A stretch of DNA of 64,000 nucleotides from Mesorhizobium loti CJ3sym (GTDB taxonomy: Bacteria > Pseudomonadota > Alphaproteobacteria > Rhizobiales > Rhizobiaceae), in NCBI RefSeq assembly GCF_000472785.1, contig NZ_AXAL01000030.1, forward strand, positions 26,299-90,298, in the 5' to 3' direction. Position 1 is the stretch's first letter, and each line of letters begins with the position of its first letter. This document shows positions 7,739-17,539 of the stretch, in pieces. The notes beneath the pieces are model-generated. The model had not been told where the DNA came from. It searched no databases and saw only the letters and a list, made by a program, of their open reading frames with translations. The position numbers and the translations under genes were made by a program.

Positions 7739-8356
7739 ATGACCCTCACCGGCTTCCTCGCCTACAGTGCCGCCCTCGGCATCGCCGCCGCCATTCCCGG
7801 CCCCGGCGTCACCGCGCTGGTCGCGCGGGCGCTCGGCTCCGGCTTCCGCTCGTCGCTGGCCATGTCCTTCGGCCTCATGCTGGGCGATCTCACCTATCTG
7901 ACCGCCGTGGTGCTTGGCCTTGCCTTCGTCGCGCAGACCTTCGGCATGGTTTTCCTGGCCATCAAATGGGCAGGGGTCGCCTATCTCGCCTTCCTCGGCT
8001 GGCGCTTCTGGACCGCCGGCATCACGCCCGAAACCATCGAAGCCTGGAAGGGCAAGGCTGGATTTGTTTCGAGTTTCGTCGCAGGCCTCACCGTCACGCT
8101 TGGCAATCCGAAGACGATGATCTTCTATCTCGCCATCACGCCGACCATCGTCGACCTGAAGACGATCACGCTGGCCGACTACGGTATTCTCGTCGCGCTG
8201 ACGCTGGTCGTGCTGTTCATCGTGCTGGTGCCTTATTTGGCGCTGGCCGCCAAGGCGCGCTGGTTCCTGAAATCGCCGCGCGCGCTGAAGGTGCTGAACC
8301 GCACCGCGGCCGGCCTCATGCTTGGCGCAGCGGCAGCGATCGCCGCCCGCCAATAG
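7739..8356 (+). CDS. LysE family translocator
   Basis: A 205-residue inner-membrane exporter of the LysE/RhtB class, which exports amino acids or related compounds. It shows the family start AALGIAAAIPGPG followed by about six hydrophobic segments and the central GNPKTMIFYLA motif. Length is typical (about 205). It stands alone between a repeat-filled gap and cysK. The exported substrate cannot be predicted from sequence. Confidence 0.88.
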   Translation: MTLTGFLAYSAALGIAAAIPGPGVTALVARALGSGFRSSLAMSFGLMLGDLTYLTAVVLGLAFVAQTFGMVFLAIKWAGVAYLAFLGWRFWTAGITPETIEAWKGKAGFVSSFVAGLTVTLGNPKTMIFYLAITPTIVDLKTITLADYGILVALTLVVLFIVLVPYLALAAKARWFLKSPRALKVLNRTAAGLMLGAAAAIAARQ

Positions 8357-8392
8357 GGTCCTTTCGGCCAAAATATTCCAGATATCGACCTT

Positions 8393-8413
8393 CCCGGAAA
8401 ACCCTTTTCCGGG
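8393..8413. terminator. Perfect 9-bp hairpin between lysE-type gene and cysK
   Basis: CCCGGAAAA (8393-8401), loop CCC, TTTTCCGGG (8405-8413). The stem is perfect, lies 36 bases after the LysE-type stop and is followed later by a TTTT stretch at 8423-8426. It probably ends that transcript, although it lacks a canonical U tract directly after the stem. Confidence 0.45.
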
Positions 8414-8527
8414 GCGATGACGTTTTAGACACAGGCCCCACTCGGATATTTCCCGTCGTCGGTCTATCTTGCACGATCGAAGGCCCTATCTTGCCGCCAC
8501 TTGCCTGAAATCCTGGGAGCGAAACCA

Positions 8528-9508
<981 letters not shown>

Positions 9509-9539
9509 CTCGGCGCTGCTGCTGGCCCTTTGAAAAACC

Positions 9540-9561
9540 GCCGGTGGCGCCCGCCACCGGC
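9540..9561. terminator. Hairpin after cysK
   Basis: GCCGGTGGC pairs perfectly with GCCACCGGC around a GCCC loop, 32 bases after the cysK stop. There is no T run on the plus strand, so termination may be inefficient or the structure may protect the 3' end. Confidence 0.5.
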
Positions 9562-9629
9562 TTGAGCAGCGCATCGCTTCCGGTTCATATCCCTGTCGGC
9601 CCGCTCTGTTCGGGCCGGGGGAGAATTTC

Positions 9630-10256
9630 ATGTACAAGCTCTACACCCGTCCGGGCAGCGGCGGCTTCGTCGTCGAAGCGGCGCTGGCGCTGGCGAACGC
9701 ACCATTCGAGCAGATCGACGTGCCGAAATCCGACCGGCCCGATCCGGCCTTCCTCGACATCAGCCCGCTGAACCAGGTGCCGGTGCTGACCTTGCCGGAC
9801 GGAAGCTCGATGACCGAATCGGCGGCGATCTGCATCCTGCTTGCCGAGCGCCATCCCGATGCCGGCCTGGCGCCGGCGGTCGACGCGCCGGCCCGTGCCG
9901 AGTTCCTGCGCTGGATGGCCTTCATGTCGTCGGTGCTCTACCCGGCGGTGCTGCGGCTGTATTACGCCCATCGCTACACCGCCGACGCCGACGGCACCAA
10001 AGCCGTCCAACAGGCGGCAATCGCCGAGATGGACCGTGGCTTCGCCGTTCTCGATACCGCCCTGCAAGGCCGTGACTGGCTGGTGGGCGAGGCAATGTCC
10101 CTGGCCGACATCTATCTCGTCATGCTGGTGGCCTGGCATCCCGACATCGATCGCGCACGCCCGGCATGGCCTGATATCGAACGTCTATGGGCCCGGTTGC
10201 GCGACCATCCCCTGATGAAGACCCTCAACACGTCGCACGAGATGTGGCCCGGCTGA
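9630..10256 (+). CDS. Glutathione S-transferase family protein
   Basis: A 208-residue protein with an N-terminal thioredoxin-fold GST domain (YKLYTRPGSGGFVVEAALAL; NQVPVLTLPDGSSMTESAAI carries the cis-Pro and the glutathione-contacting Glu-Ser pair). An all-helical C-terminal domain follows (GRDWLVGEAMSLADIYLVML). Such proteins conjugate or transfer glutathione in detoxification; the substrate is not evident. GGGGGAG precedes the ATG. It is convergent with the sigma-factor pair downstream. Confidence 0.88.
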   Translation: MYKLYTRPGSGGFVVEAALALANAPFEQIDVPKSDRPDPAFLDISPLNQVPVLTLPDGSSMTESAAICILLAERHPDAGLAPAVDAPARAEFLRWMAFMSSVLYPAVLRLYYAHRYTADADGTKAVQQAAIAEMDRGFAVLDTALQGRDWLVGEAMSLADIYLVMLVAWHPDIDRARPAWPDIERLWARLRDHPLMKTLNTSHEMWPG

Positions 10257-10267
10257 GCAGGCGAGGC

Positions 10268-11512
10268 TCAATTTCGCAGCATTGCCCTTTTGCCCTGCAG
10301 GAACCGGCGCACCACCGGATCGCGCTCGAGGCCGATCGCGCGGTCATAGGCATCGCTTGCCTGTGGCACCTGGCCCAGCCTGGCCAGGAGACCGGCCCGC
10401 GCCGCCCAATAGGGCTGATACTCGTTGAGCCGCTTGTCGTCGCCCAGCACATAAAGCGCCGCCAGCCCCGCCACGGCGCCCTCAGTCTCGGCGAGCGCCA
10501 CCGCGCGGTTGATCGCCACCACCGGCGATCCGGCGATCGAAAACAGCGCGTCGTAGAGTTCGCGGATCGCAACCCAGTCGGTACGGCCGGTCAGCCGGCG
10601 CGCTGCATGGGCCGACTGTACGGCCGCCTCGAGCTGGTAGCGGCCGATGGCGCCGCACGCCGCGGCGTGGGACAGAAGCGCCTCTGCCTCATCGATAAGG
10701 GCGCGATCCCACAGCGCGCAATCCTGCTCCGCCAGCGGCACGAAGTCGCCATCGGCGCTGCGCCGGGCGGTGCGGCGCGCCTCGGCAAACAGCATCAGCG
10801 CCAGCAGGCCAAGCGCTTCCGGCTCTTGCGGCATCAGCGTGGCCACCAGGCGGCCAAGCCAGATGCCTTCGGTGGCGAGGTTGCGCGCCCTAGTCTCCGT
10901 GCCGGCCGGATCCGACCAGCCTTCGGCGAAGGCGGCATAGATCGCCTCCAGCACGGCATCCAGCCGTTCGCCGAGTTCGGCCCGCTCCGGCACGCGGAAC
11001 GGAATGCCGGTTTCGCGGATACGGGTCTTGGCGCGCACCAGGCGCTGGCCCATCGTTGCCGGTGAGACCAGGAAGGCGGAGGCGATCGTGGCGGCATCGA
11101 AGCCCAGCACGGCCTGCAGGATCAGCGGCGCCCGCACACCAGGTTCGATCGCCGGATGCGCGCAGGCAAACATCAGCCGCAACCGTTCGTCGGGCAGGTC
11201 TTCGTCGGTCATGCGCGCCTCCATCTCTTCGGCGATCAGCTTGAGATGATCACGGGCCGCCTCCCGGGTGAGCCGCCGGCGAACCGAATCCACACGGCGC
11301 CGCCGCGCCACTGCAAACAACCAGGCTTCCGGCTTTTCAGGCACGCCGGTTCGCGGCCAGCGTTCGAGCGCCGCGGCAAAGGCATCGGCCAGCGCATCCT
11401 CGGCGGCGACCACGTCACGCGTGCGCGCCGCGAGCCAGGCGACCAGCTTGCCATAACTCTGCCGGGCGGCGGCCTCGGCGGCCGCCCGGGCGATCTCCGG
11501 GCGACTGTCCAT
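10268..11512 (-). CDS. ECF-type RNA polymerase sigma factor with long TPR-like C-terminus (ECF42-like)
   Basis: A 414-residue sigma factor. The N-terminal part holds sigma region 2 (EDALADAFAAALERWP, PEKPEAWLFAVARRRRVDSVRR) and region 4 (VLGFDAATIASAFLVSPATMGQRLVRAKTRIR). A long helical C-terminal extension with TPR-like stretches (LAALYVLGDDKRLNEYQPYWAARAGLLARLG) follows. This layout, together with a YCII/DGPF-type partner just upstream, is the hallmark of the ECF42 group, which has no classical anti-sigma factor. It starts seven bases after the YCII gene stop and is surely cotranscribed. Its regulon cannot be inferred. Confidence 0.88.
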   Translation of the reverse strand: MDSRPEIARAAAEAAARQSYGKLVAWLAARTRDVVAAEDALADAFAAALERWPRTGVPEKPEAWLFAVARRRRVDSVRRRLTREAARDHLKLIAEEMEARMTDEDLPDERLRLMFACAHPAIEPGVRAPLILQAVLGFDAATIASAFLVSPATMGQRLVRAKTRIRETGIPFRVPERAELGERLDAVLEAIYAAFAEGWSDPAGTETRARNLATEGIWLGRLVATLMPQEPEALGLLALMLFAEARRTARRSADGDFVPLAEQDCALWDRALIDEAEALLSHAAACGAIGRYQLEAAVQSAHAARRLTGRTDWVAIRELYDALFSIAGSPVVAINRAVALAETEGAVAGLAALYVLGDDKRLNEYQPYWAARAGLLARLGQVPQASDAYDRAIGLERDPVVRRFLQGKRAMLRN

Positions 11513-11519
11513 TACGTCG

Positions 11520-11888
11520 TCATTTCTGGGGCATGTAGTCGGCCAATTCCCAGATCGGGCGCAGCTCGACAGTGCCGGTGCTGGCCGCCGGACAGCGCGC
11601 CGCCCATTCGATGGCGGTGTCGATGTCAGCCGCCTCGATCATGTAGAAGCCGGCAAGCTGCTCCTTGGTGTCGGCATAGGGGCCGTCGATCACATGGGTC
11701 TTACCGTCGGCGATCCGCACCGAGGTGGTCGCCTGGGTCGGGCGCAGTCGCTCGCCAGCCAGCCATACGCCGGATTTCTTCAACGCTTCGGTATAGGCGG
11801 TATAGGCCGCGCTCATCTGCTGGAGCTGGTCGACCGGCGTTTTCGCCAGCGCGGCTTCGTCGCCATTGATCAAAAGTATGTATCGCAT
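11520..11888 (-). CDS. YCII/DGPF-domain protein, partner of ECF sigma factor
   Basis: A 122-residue dimeric alpha-beta-barrel-type protein of the YCII-related (DGPF) family, with the hallmark VIDGPYADTKEQLAGFYMIE stretch and the DIDTAIEWAARCP helix. Such proteins are regularly encoded beside ECF42 sigma factors and may form part of the signalling unit, though the mechanism is not settled. The start at 11888 is chosen because the domain begins MRYILLINGDE; a longer frame upstream is not homologous. The sigma gene follows after seven bases. Confidence 0.88.
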   Translation of the reverse strand: MRYILLINGDEAALAKTPVDQLQQMSAAYTAYTEALKKSGVWLAGERLRPTQATTSVRIADGKTHVIDGPYADTKEQLAGFYMIEAADIDTAIEWAARCPAASTGTVELRPIWELADYMPQK

Positions 11889-12094
11889 GGGTGTTCTCCC
11901 GTGGTTTGGAAGGCCGCGTCCTTGCGGGGCCAGACGTATGTCGCGCGGCAGTGGCCGATTTCGACAGGCCGCGAAAAAATCTTTCAACCTTGATCGGGCA
12001 TGGTGCAAGCCATCACCGCATGCACATCGACCGTCCGCAAAGAGCCTAAACGGCCACGACTCGATCCAGCCCGCCAAATGCCGGGACCAAACAT

Positions 12095-12529
12095 CTAGCC
12101 AAGGAGCCGTCCTCTCAGCGCGGCCGATGGAATGTCGCAACTGTCTTTCCGGCCGAACAAAGCATAGCGATTTTTGGCGATGCGATTGTACAGCCAGTTG
12201 CGGAGCGGGCGTGGCAGCAGCAACAGCACCTTGGCCGCGCGCCATGGCCAGCCGAGTTCCGACATGACGGCGACAAAGCTGTCGAGGTGGGTGAAGCCGG
12301 TACCGTCGATGAGGACGAGATTGGTTTGGTAGGAGTCCGTGCGCAGTCCATGCTTCCTGAACAGCGCCTCGCCGAGGGGCGATTGCGCGGTGGCGAAGCG
12401 GAAGCGGCCTTGGCGGTCGAGCCTGACCACCATGCGCGCGAAGCCGGAGCAGAGCACGCAGACGCCGTCGAAGACAATCAGCGGATGGTTTGCATCGAAG
12501 GGTTCAGAGGGACGGTTTGGCTCGGTCAC
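12095..12529 (-). CDS. DCC-family (DUF393) thiol-disulfide oxidoreductase-like protein
   Basis: A 144-residue protein of the DCC family, named for the conserved Asp and two Cys residues near the N-terminus, here VFDGVCVLCSGF with Asp21, Cys24 and Cys27. The C-terminal part (PRPLRNWLYNRIAKNRYALFG) is also typical. The fold is predicted thioredoxin-like and substrates are unknown. It uses a GTG start at 12529 with GAGG a few bases upstream. The 207-base gap to the sigma-pair promoter (11889-12094) shows no gene. Confidence 0.85.
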   Translation of the reverse strand: MTEPNRPSEPFDANHPLIVFDGVCVLCSGFARMVVRLDRQGRFRFATAQSPLGEALFRKHGLRTDSYQTNLVLIDGTGFTHLDSFVAVMSELGWPWRAAKVLLLLPRPLRNWLYNRIAKNRYALFGRKDSCDIPSAALRGRLLG

Positions 12530-12580
12530 GCGGGCCTCGGCTGCTCATGTCCTGGGACACTAAGCCAGCCGGAGGCGGGA

Positions 12581-12706
12581 TCAAAGACGTGGCGATGTCG
12601 CACGCCGCCTGTCGGCGAGCGCGGGGCGCTCGGAACGGTAGGCGGTGGCGCGGGTCTCGGTGCCCGGCCTGCAGATACGGCTGTTGTGGCGGTTCTCGAA
12701 CGTCAT
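12581..12706 (-). CDS. Possible small basic protein (41 aa)
   Basis: ATG-started ORF of 41 residues (MTFENRHNSRICRPGTETRA and on), very Arg-rich. It begins two bases after the stop of another small ORF (12709-12849) and precedes the DCC-family gene on the same strand. It may be a real micro-gene, the decayed end of an older gene, or chance. I recognise no family. Confidence 0.2.
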   Translation of the reverse strand: MTFENRHNSRICRPGTETRATAYRSERPALADRRRATSPRL

Positions 12707-12708
12707 GG

Positions 12709-12849
12709 TCAGTGCGCACCCAGCGAGGTGCCGCGACGGGCGCAAGCCGGACCCGGGCCGCGCATGTAATAACGCTCCGGCCGATAGGTCGGCGCGATGA
12801 ATTCGCGGATGGCGGCGGCATAGCCGATGAGGTGCGTAAGGAAGTTCAT
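12709..12849 (-). CDS. Possible small protein (46 aa)
   Basis: ORF of 46 residues beginning MNFLTHLIGYAAAIREFIAP, with an amphipathic or weakly hydrophobic first half and a basic, Pro/Gly-rich second half. A GGGACAGGG stretch upstream is a poor ribosome site. It may be the first gene of a leftward unit ending with the DCC-family gene. Low confidence. Confidence 0.3.
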   Translation of the reverse strand: MNFLTHLIGYAAAIREFIAPTYRPERYYMRGPGPACARRGTSLGAH

Positions 12850-13225
12850 TTACCCTGTCCCTGTCCCGATTTTCGGATGTCCCTTCCGATTGCGGGCATC
12901 ATAGCGTCGAGGCGTGAATAGTCGGTGAACACGATGTTAATATCTGGTCGAAAAGGCCGTGGTTCGTGGCCGGAATGCGGCTGATTCGGGGTCTTTCCGT
13001 GCAGTTCGTCGGCATTGCGCCCAATGTGACTTTTGCATCACATATGTTTCGTTTGAATGTCGCCTGCGCGCGGTTGTGTTTCAATTTTTGCCTCGCCCGT
13101 AAAATTTCCATTCTGGCCGCCGCGACGCGGGAACTTACCTTTGCGTCCCCAACGTCGTGCGATCACGGAACTGGAACGGGGCCTGTCCGTTCTCACCTTC
13201 ATCTTATGGCCGAAGGGAAATTGCC
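12850..13225. other. Divergent intergenic region upstream of ku
   Basis: About 375 bases without a supportable gene. It is AT-richer than its surroundings and should hold the ku promoter. It contains an inverted repeat ATGTGA-N8-TCACAT at 13024-13043, a possible regulator site. Nothing else was seen. Confidence 0.5.
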
Positions 13226-14095
13226 ATGGCGCCGCGTCCTGCCTGGAAGGGCTATCTGAAGCTGTCGCTGGTCACCTGTGCCGTCGAACTGACCAATGTC
13301 GTCACCCATACCGAAAAGGTCTCGTTCAGGGTGCTGAACCGCAAGACCGGCAACACGGTCAAGCGCATCTATGTCGATGCCGAGACCGGCAAGCCGCTAG
13401 GCGATGGCGACGAGATAAAGGGCTATGAACTCGACGACGGCGATTTCGTCCATATCGATGAAGACGAGATCGAGGCAGTGCAGATCGAATCCTCGCACAC
13501 GATGAGCCTTGACGGTTTCATCGACAAAGCCTCGATCCAGCAGATCTATCTCGATACGCCCTACTACGTCGCGCCGGCCGACAAGGTGTCGGAGGAGGCT
13601 TTCGCCGTCATCCGCGATGCCATGGCCGGCAAGAAGATGGCCGGGCTGGCGCGTATCGTGCTCTACAACCGGGAACGTCCGGTGGTCATCGAGCCGCTCG
13701 GCAAGGGCATGGTGCTGACGACGCTGCGCTACGACAACACGGTGCGCCAGCCGGACAGCGTGTTCGGCGAGATCAAAGCGGTGAAGACCGACCAGGAGAT
13801 GACGGATCTCGCCGAACTGATCATCGACAAGAAGAAAGCGAAATTCGACCCCTCGAAATTCGACGACAAATATGAGGACGCCCTGCTCGAACTGATCCGC
13901 GCCAAGAAGGCCGGTCACAAGGTACCGGCGGCCAAGGCGGCGCCGAAGCCCTCCAATGTCGTCAATTTGTTCGACGCGCTGAAGAAGAGCCTGTCGTCGG
14001 ATTCAGGCTCACCGAAAACGTCGGCCGCGAAAGCCAAGCCGGCAGCCAAACGCGGCAAGTCGAAAGCGGCTGCACCCAAGCGCAAATCGGCTTGA
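13226..14095 (+). CDS. ku: DNA end-binding protein Ku (NHEJ)
   Basis: A 289-residue bacterial Ku, the homodimeric ring that binds DNA double-strand ends and recruits LigD. The Ku core begins APRPAWKGYLKLSLVTCAVEL and includes KVSFRVLNRKTGNTVKR, a YYVAPADK strand and VLTTLRYDNTVR. The C-terminal tail (SAAKAKPAAKRGKSKAAAPKRKSA region) is Lys/Ala-rich, as in many bacterial Ku proteins where it binds DNA. The start at 13226 has AAGGGA upstream; a longer frame at 13157 is not Ku-like. ligD follows after 12 bases, giving a two-gene NHEJ operon. Confidence 0.95.
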   Translation: MAPRPAWKGYLKLSLVTCAVELTNVVTHTEKVSFRVLNRKTGNTVKRIYVDAETGKPLGDGDEIKGYELDDGDFVHIDEDEIEAVQIESSHTMSLDGFIDKASIQQIYLDTPYYVAPADKVSEEAFAVIRDAMAGKKMAGLARIVLYNRERPVVIEPLGKGMVLTTLRYDNTVRQPDSVFGEIKAVKTDQEMTDLAELIIDKKKAKFDPSKFDDKYEDALLELIRAKKAGHKVPAAKAAPKPSNVVNLFDALKKSLSSDSGSPKTSAAKAKPAAKRGKSKAAAPKRKSA

Positions 14096-14107
14096 GGACA
14101 CCACGCC

Positions 14108-16600
14108 ATGGCAAGCCTCGAGCCGTATCACGCCAAGCGCGATTTCAAGAAGACGTCGGAGCCGGCCGGCAAGGTTGTCCGCGGCACGAAAGCCGGCGGC
14201 ATCTTCGTCATCCAGAAACATGCCGCGACAAGGCTGCACTACGATTTTCGCCTCGAGCATGACGGCGTGCTGTGGAGCTGGGCGGTGACGCGCGGCCCCA
14301 GCCTCGATCCGCACGAAAAACGGCTCGCCGTGCATGTCGAGGACCATCCGATCGACTATGCCGCCTTCGAGGGCACGATCCCCAAGGGCGAATATGGCGG
14401 CGGTTCAGTGATCGTCTGGGACGAGGGCACATGGATGCCCGAAATTGACCCGGCCAAGGCGATGAAGAAGGGCCATATCAGCTTCGAGCTCAAGGGCCAG
14501 AAGCTGCATGGGCTGTGGCACCTGGTGCGGCTGAAGCCGAGGGCGGGCGAGAAACGCGACAACTGGCTGCTGATCAAGTCGGACGATGCCGCCGCACGCC
14601 CCGGCGGCGACATTCTGAAGGAGGCGCCGGAATCGGTGAAGTCCGGCCTGACGATCGAGGAGGTCGGCGAGGGCAAGGCGGCCAAGGGCGAGAAGCCAAA
14701 GGTCTGGCATTCCAACAAGCCGGCTGCCGCCAAGGCGAAGGATACGAGCCGCAAACTCGGCTTCATCGAACCGCAACTTGCGACGCTGGAGCGGGATGCA
14801 CCCGGCGGCAAGGATTGGCTGCACGAGGTGAAATTCGATGGCTATCGCATGCAGGCGCAGATCGCCGGCACGGATGTGCGGCTCCTGACCCGCACCGGCC
14901 TCGACTGGACGGAGAAATTCGGCGGCGAAATCGCGGCCGAACTGGCAGGGCTGAAATGCAGCGACGCCATCATCGATGGCGAGATCGTCGTGCTGGCCGA
15001 TAGCGGTGTTTCTTCCTTCGCGTTGCTGCAGCAGGATCTGTCGGCGAAGCGGACTAACCGCTTCATCTACTACGTCTTTGATATCATGCGCCTCGACGGC
15101 AAGGATTTGCGCACCGAGCCCCTGGTCGAGCGCAAGCAGACCTTGCAGGAGCTGCTCGGCAAGCAGCCGGACAATCCAGCGGTGCGTTTCTCCGACCACT
15201 TTTCCGAACCCGGCAAGATCATGCTGGAACATGCCTGCCGCATGGGGCTGGAAGGCGTCGTCTCCAAACGTGCCGACGCGCCCTATCGCAGCGGGCGCGG
15301 CCCGACATGGGTGAAGTCGAAATGCACGGCACGCCAGGAATTCGTCATCGGCGGCTATCTGCTGTCGGACAAGACCGGGCGCGGGCTGCGCTCGCTGCTG
15401 GTCGGCTTTCATGAAGACGGCAAACTGCACTACGCCGGCCGCGTCGGCACCGGCTTCTCCACCAAGGGTGCGAATGAGCTGAAGAAGAAGCTAGATGCGC
15501 TGAAGGCGCAGGATTCGCCTTTCGACGCGGCCGTGCCGAGGGGCAAGGGACTGGTTTGGGTCAAGCCGGAGCTTGTCGGCGAAGTGGAGTTTCGCAGCTG
15601 GACCTCCGACCGTATAATACGCCATGCCTCGTTCCAGGGATTGCGCGAGGACAAGCCGGCGGAGGACGTTGTGCAGGAAAAGCCGAAGGCAGCGACAAGC
15701 AAGGCCAAGCCGGCGTCAGGCGGCACCGGCAAATCCGCCGGTGCGATGACGACGGTCAAACTCTCCCACCCCGACAAGCTGCTGTGGCCCGAGGAGAAAA
15801 TCTCCAAGCAGGGCCTGCTCGACCATTACGAGCAGGTTTGGCCGCGCATGGAGCAGTTCGTCGTCAACCGGCCGCTCAGCCTGGTGCGGGCGCCGGACGG
15901 CGTCGGCGGACCGCGCTTTTTCCAGAAACACGCCTCGGCCGGCATGAGCGACAAGATCGCGCGCATGAAGGATCCGACAGATGGCGAGGAGATCCTGTTC
16001 ATCCGGGATTTCGACGGCGTTGCGGCACTAGTCCAGTACGGCGTGGTCGAGATCCACATCTGGGGCTGCACGATCGACAAGCTGGAGCAGCCGGACCAGA
16101 TCATCTTCGATCTCGATCCCGACGAAGGCGTCGAGGTGAAAGCAGTGCGCGAGGCGGCGCTCGACATCAGGAGCAAGCTCGACGAACTGTCGCTGCCGAA
16201 CTTCGTCAAGACATCGGGCGGCAAAGGCTATCATGTGCTGGTGCCGCTTAAGCCGTCGGCGGATTGGGAGGCGGTGAAAACCTTCACCCATGATTTCGCC
16301 AAGGCGCTCGAACAAGGTGCCCCTGACCGCTACACGGCGACGCTGTCGAAGAAGGCGCGCACCGGAAAAATCTTCGTCGACTATCTGCGCAATGGCAGGG
16401 GCTCGACGACGGTCGCGCCCTATTCGTCTCGCGCCAAGAAGGGCGCGACGGTATCGATGCCGGTTACCTGGGCCGAGATCGAGGCCGGGCTGGCGCCGAA
16501 TGCTTTTCCAATCGGCGACAAGACGACGCTGGCGAAGTTGGCGGAAGCCGATCCGTGGAAGGGGTTTTTCCACCAGGGGAAGATGTTGAAGCGGGGGTAG
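14108..16600 (+). CDS. ligD: Multifunctional DNA ligase D
   Basis: An 830-residue protein with all three LigD modules in the order PE-LIG-POL. The 3'-phosphoesterase domain is at about residues 30-170 (HAATRLHYDFRLEHDGVLWSW, IPKGEYGGGSV). The ATP-dependent ligase domain covers about 215-510, with adenylation lysine 242 in HEVKFDGYR and an OB fold ending near WTSDRIIRHASFQGLR. The archaeo-eukaryotic primase-type polymerase covers about 560-830 (IIFDLDPDEGVEVKAVREAA, TSGGKGYHVLVPL). Together with Ku it seals double-strand breaks without homology. A charged Ala/Lys linker separates LIG and POL. Confidence 0.96.
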   Translation: MASLEPYHAKRDFKKTSEPAGKVVRGTKAGGIFVIQKHAATRLHYDFRLEHDGVLWSWAVTRGPSLDPHEKRLAVHVEDHPIDYAAFEGTIPKGEYGGGSVIVWDEGTWMPEIDPAKAMKKGHISFELKGQKLHGLWHLVRLKPRAGEKRDNWLLIKSDDAAARPGGDILKEAPESVKSGLTIEEVGEGKAAKGEKPKVWHSNKPAAAKAKDTSRKLGFIEPQLATLERDAPGGKDWLHEVKFDGYRMQAQIAGTDVRLLTRTGLDWTEKFGGEIAAELAGLKCSDAIIDGEIVVLADSGVSSFALLQQDLSAKRTNRFIYYVFDIMRLDGKDLRTEPLVERKQTLQELLGKQPDNPAVRFSDHFSEPGKIMLEHACRMGLEGVVSKRADAPYRSGRGPTWVKSKCTARQEFVIGGYLLSDKTGRGLRSLLVGFHEDGKLHYAGRVGTGFSTKGANELKKKLDALKAQDSPFDAAVPRGKGLVWVKPELVGEVEFRSWTSDRIIRHASFQGLREDKPAEDVVQEKPKAATSKAKPASGGTGKSAGAMTTVKLSHPDKLLWPEEKISKQGLLDHYEQVWPRMEQFVVNRPLSLVRAPDGVGGPRFFQKHASAGMSDKIARMKDPTDGEEILFIRDFDGVAALVQYGVVEIHIWGCTIDKLEQPDQIIFDLDPDEGVEVKAVREAALDIRSKLDELSLPNFVKTSGGKGYHVLVPLKPSADWEAVKTFTHDFAKALEQGAPDRYTATLSKKARTGKIFVDYLRNGRGSTTVAPYSSRAKKGATVSMPVTWAEIEAGLAPNAFPIGDKTTLAKLAEADPWKGFFHQGKMLKRG

Positions 16601-16636
16601 TTCACCGCGCCAATTGGCAGCGTTGCGATCCTTCAC

Positions 16637-16770
16637 GCCCCCTCTCTGGGCTGCCGGCCATCTCCCCCTCCAGCGCTTTCGCCAACTATCAACGCTGTAA
16701 GGCGAGCGAGACGATGAAGCAGCCAATCTCCCCCTTGAGGGGAGATGCCCGGCAGGGCAGAGAGGGGCGC
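16637..16770. repeat. Palindromic intergenic mosaic repeat, copy 2
   Basis: Ends are CCCCCTCTCTGGGCTGCCGG and, inverted, CCCGGCAGGGCAGAGAGGGG, with internal arms ATCTCCCCC and its complement. It shares the CTGCCGGCCATCTCCCC core with the copies at 20169 and 60266. It lies between ligD and the convergent ArsR-type gene. Confidence 0.7.
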
Positions 16771-16796
16771 TGTCCCGCCGACGTCTCCGCAATCCA

Positions 16797-17471
16797 TCAG
16801 CCCAAAAACACCCTCTCGAACGCCTGTTTCCCCGGCGGCGAAAACACCACCGCGCGGCTGTCTTTTTCCCGCCTTGCCCATTTCTCCAACAGGATCTTGT
16901 CGAGGATGGCGGCGCCCAGCGTGCCGGCGAGGTGCGAACGGCGCACGCTCCAGTCGAGACAGGCGCGGCATACCGGGCGGCGCGGCTTGGCGCCAACATC
17001 GATGCCTATGGCCGCGAAATGCGATACCGCCGACGGTCCGAGCCTGATCTCCTTGTCGTCACGCAGCAGGATGTCTTTCTCGACCAGCCGGTCGAGCATC
17101 GTCACCGCCTGCTCCCCGGCAAGGTGATCGTAGCAGACGCGGGCGACGCGCATGGCGCCGTCGCGCGGACCCGGCCGCACACGCTTGGGGCCAACGGCTT
17201 CCGCGACACCGGTGATGGCCTCGATCATGCCCGCCACCTGGGGTCCGGCGAGGCCGTAGTAGCGATGCCTACCCTGGCTCGCCAGGGTCAGCAGCCCGCC
17301 TTCCATCAGCTTCGACAGATGTGAGCTTGCGGTCGGCAGCGAGACTCCGGCTTCCAGCGCCAGTTCGCTTGCCGTCAGCGCCGTGCCGCCCATCAGCGCG
17401 TTCAGCATGTTGGCGCGGGCCGGGTCGCCGACCAGGCTGGCGATACGGGCGATGTCAGGTCCTTCACGCAT
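16797..17471 (-). CDS. ArsR-type winged-helix regulator
   Basis: A 224-residue regulator whose N-terminal half is an ArsR-like winged helix (DPARANMLNALMGGTALTAS, SLPTASSHLSKLMEGGLLTL, QGRHRYYGLA). The C-terminal half is an unrecognised extension containing the Cys-containing segment VCRACLDWSVRRSHLAG. Classical ArsR proteins are about 100 residues, so the extension probably senses a ligand or metal. It is divergent from the small DUF1127 gene at 17540, with 68 bases between the starts. Confidence 0.82.
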   Translation of the reverse strand: MREGPDIARIASLVGDPARANMLNALMGGTALTASELALEAGVSLPTASSHLSKLMEGGLLTLASQGRHRYYGLAGPQVAGMIEAITGVAEAVGPKRVRPGPRDGAMRVARVCYDHLAGEQAVTMLDRLVEKDILLRDDKEIRLGPSAVSHFAAIGIDVGAKPRRPVCRACLDWSVRRSHLAGTLGAAILDKILLEKWARREKDSRAVVFSPPGKQAFERVFLG

Positions 17472-17539
17472 AGTTCGTTCCTCATCGAAGCATTCTTGTC
17501 AGATAAGCACTATTCTCCGACCAGATCAAGGAGACGACG

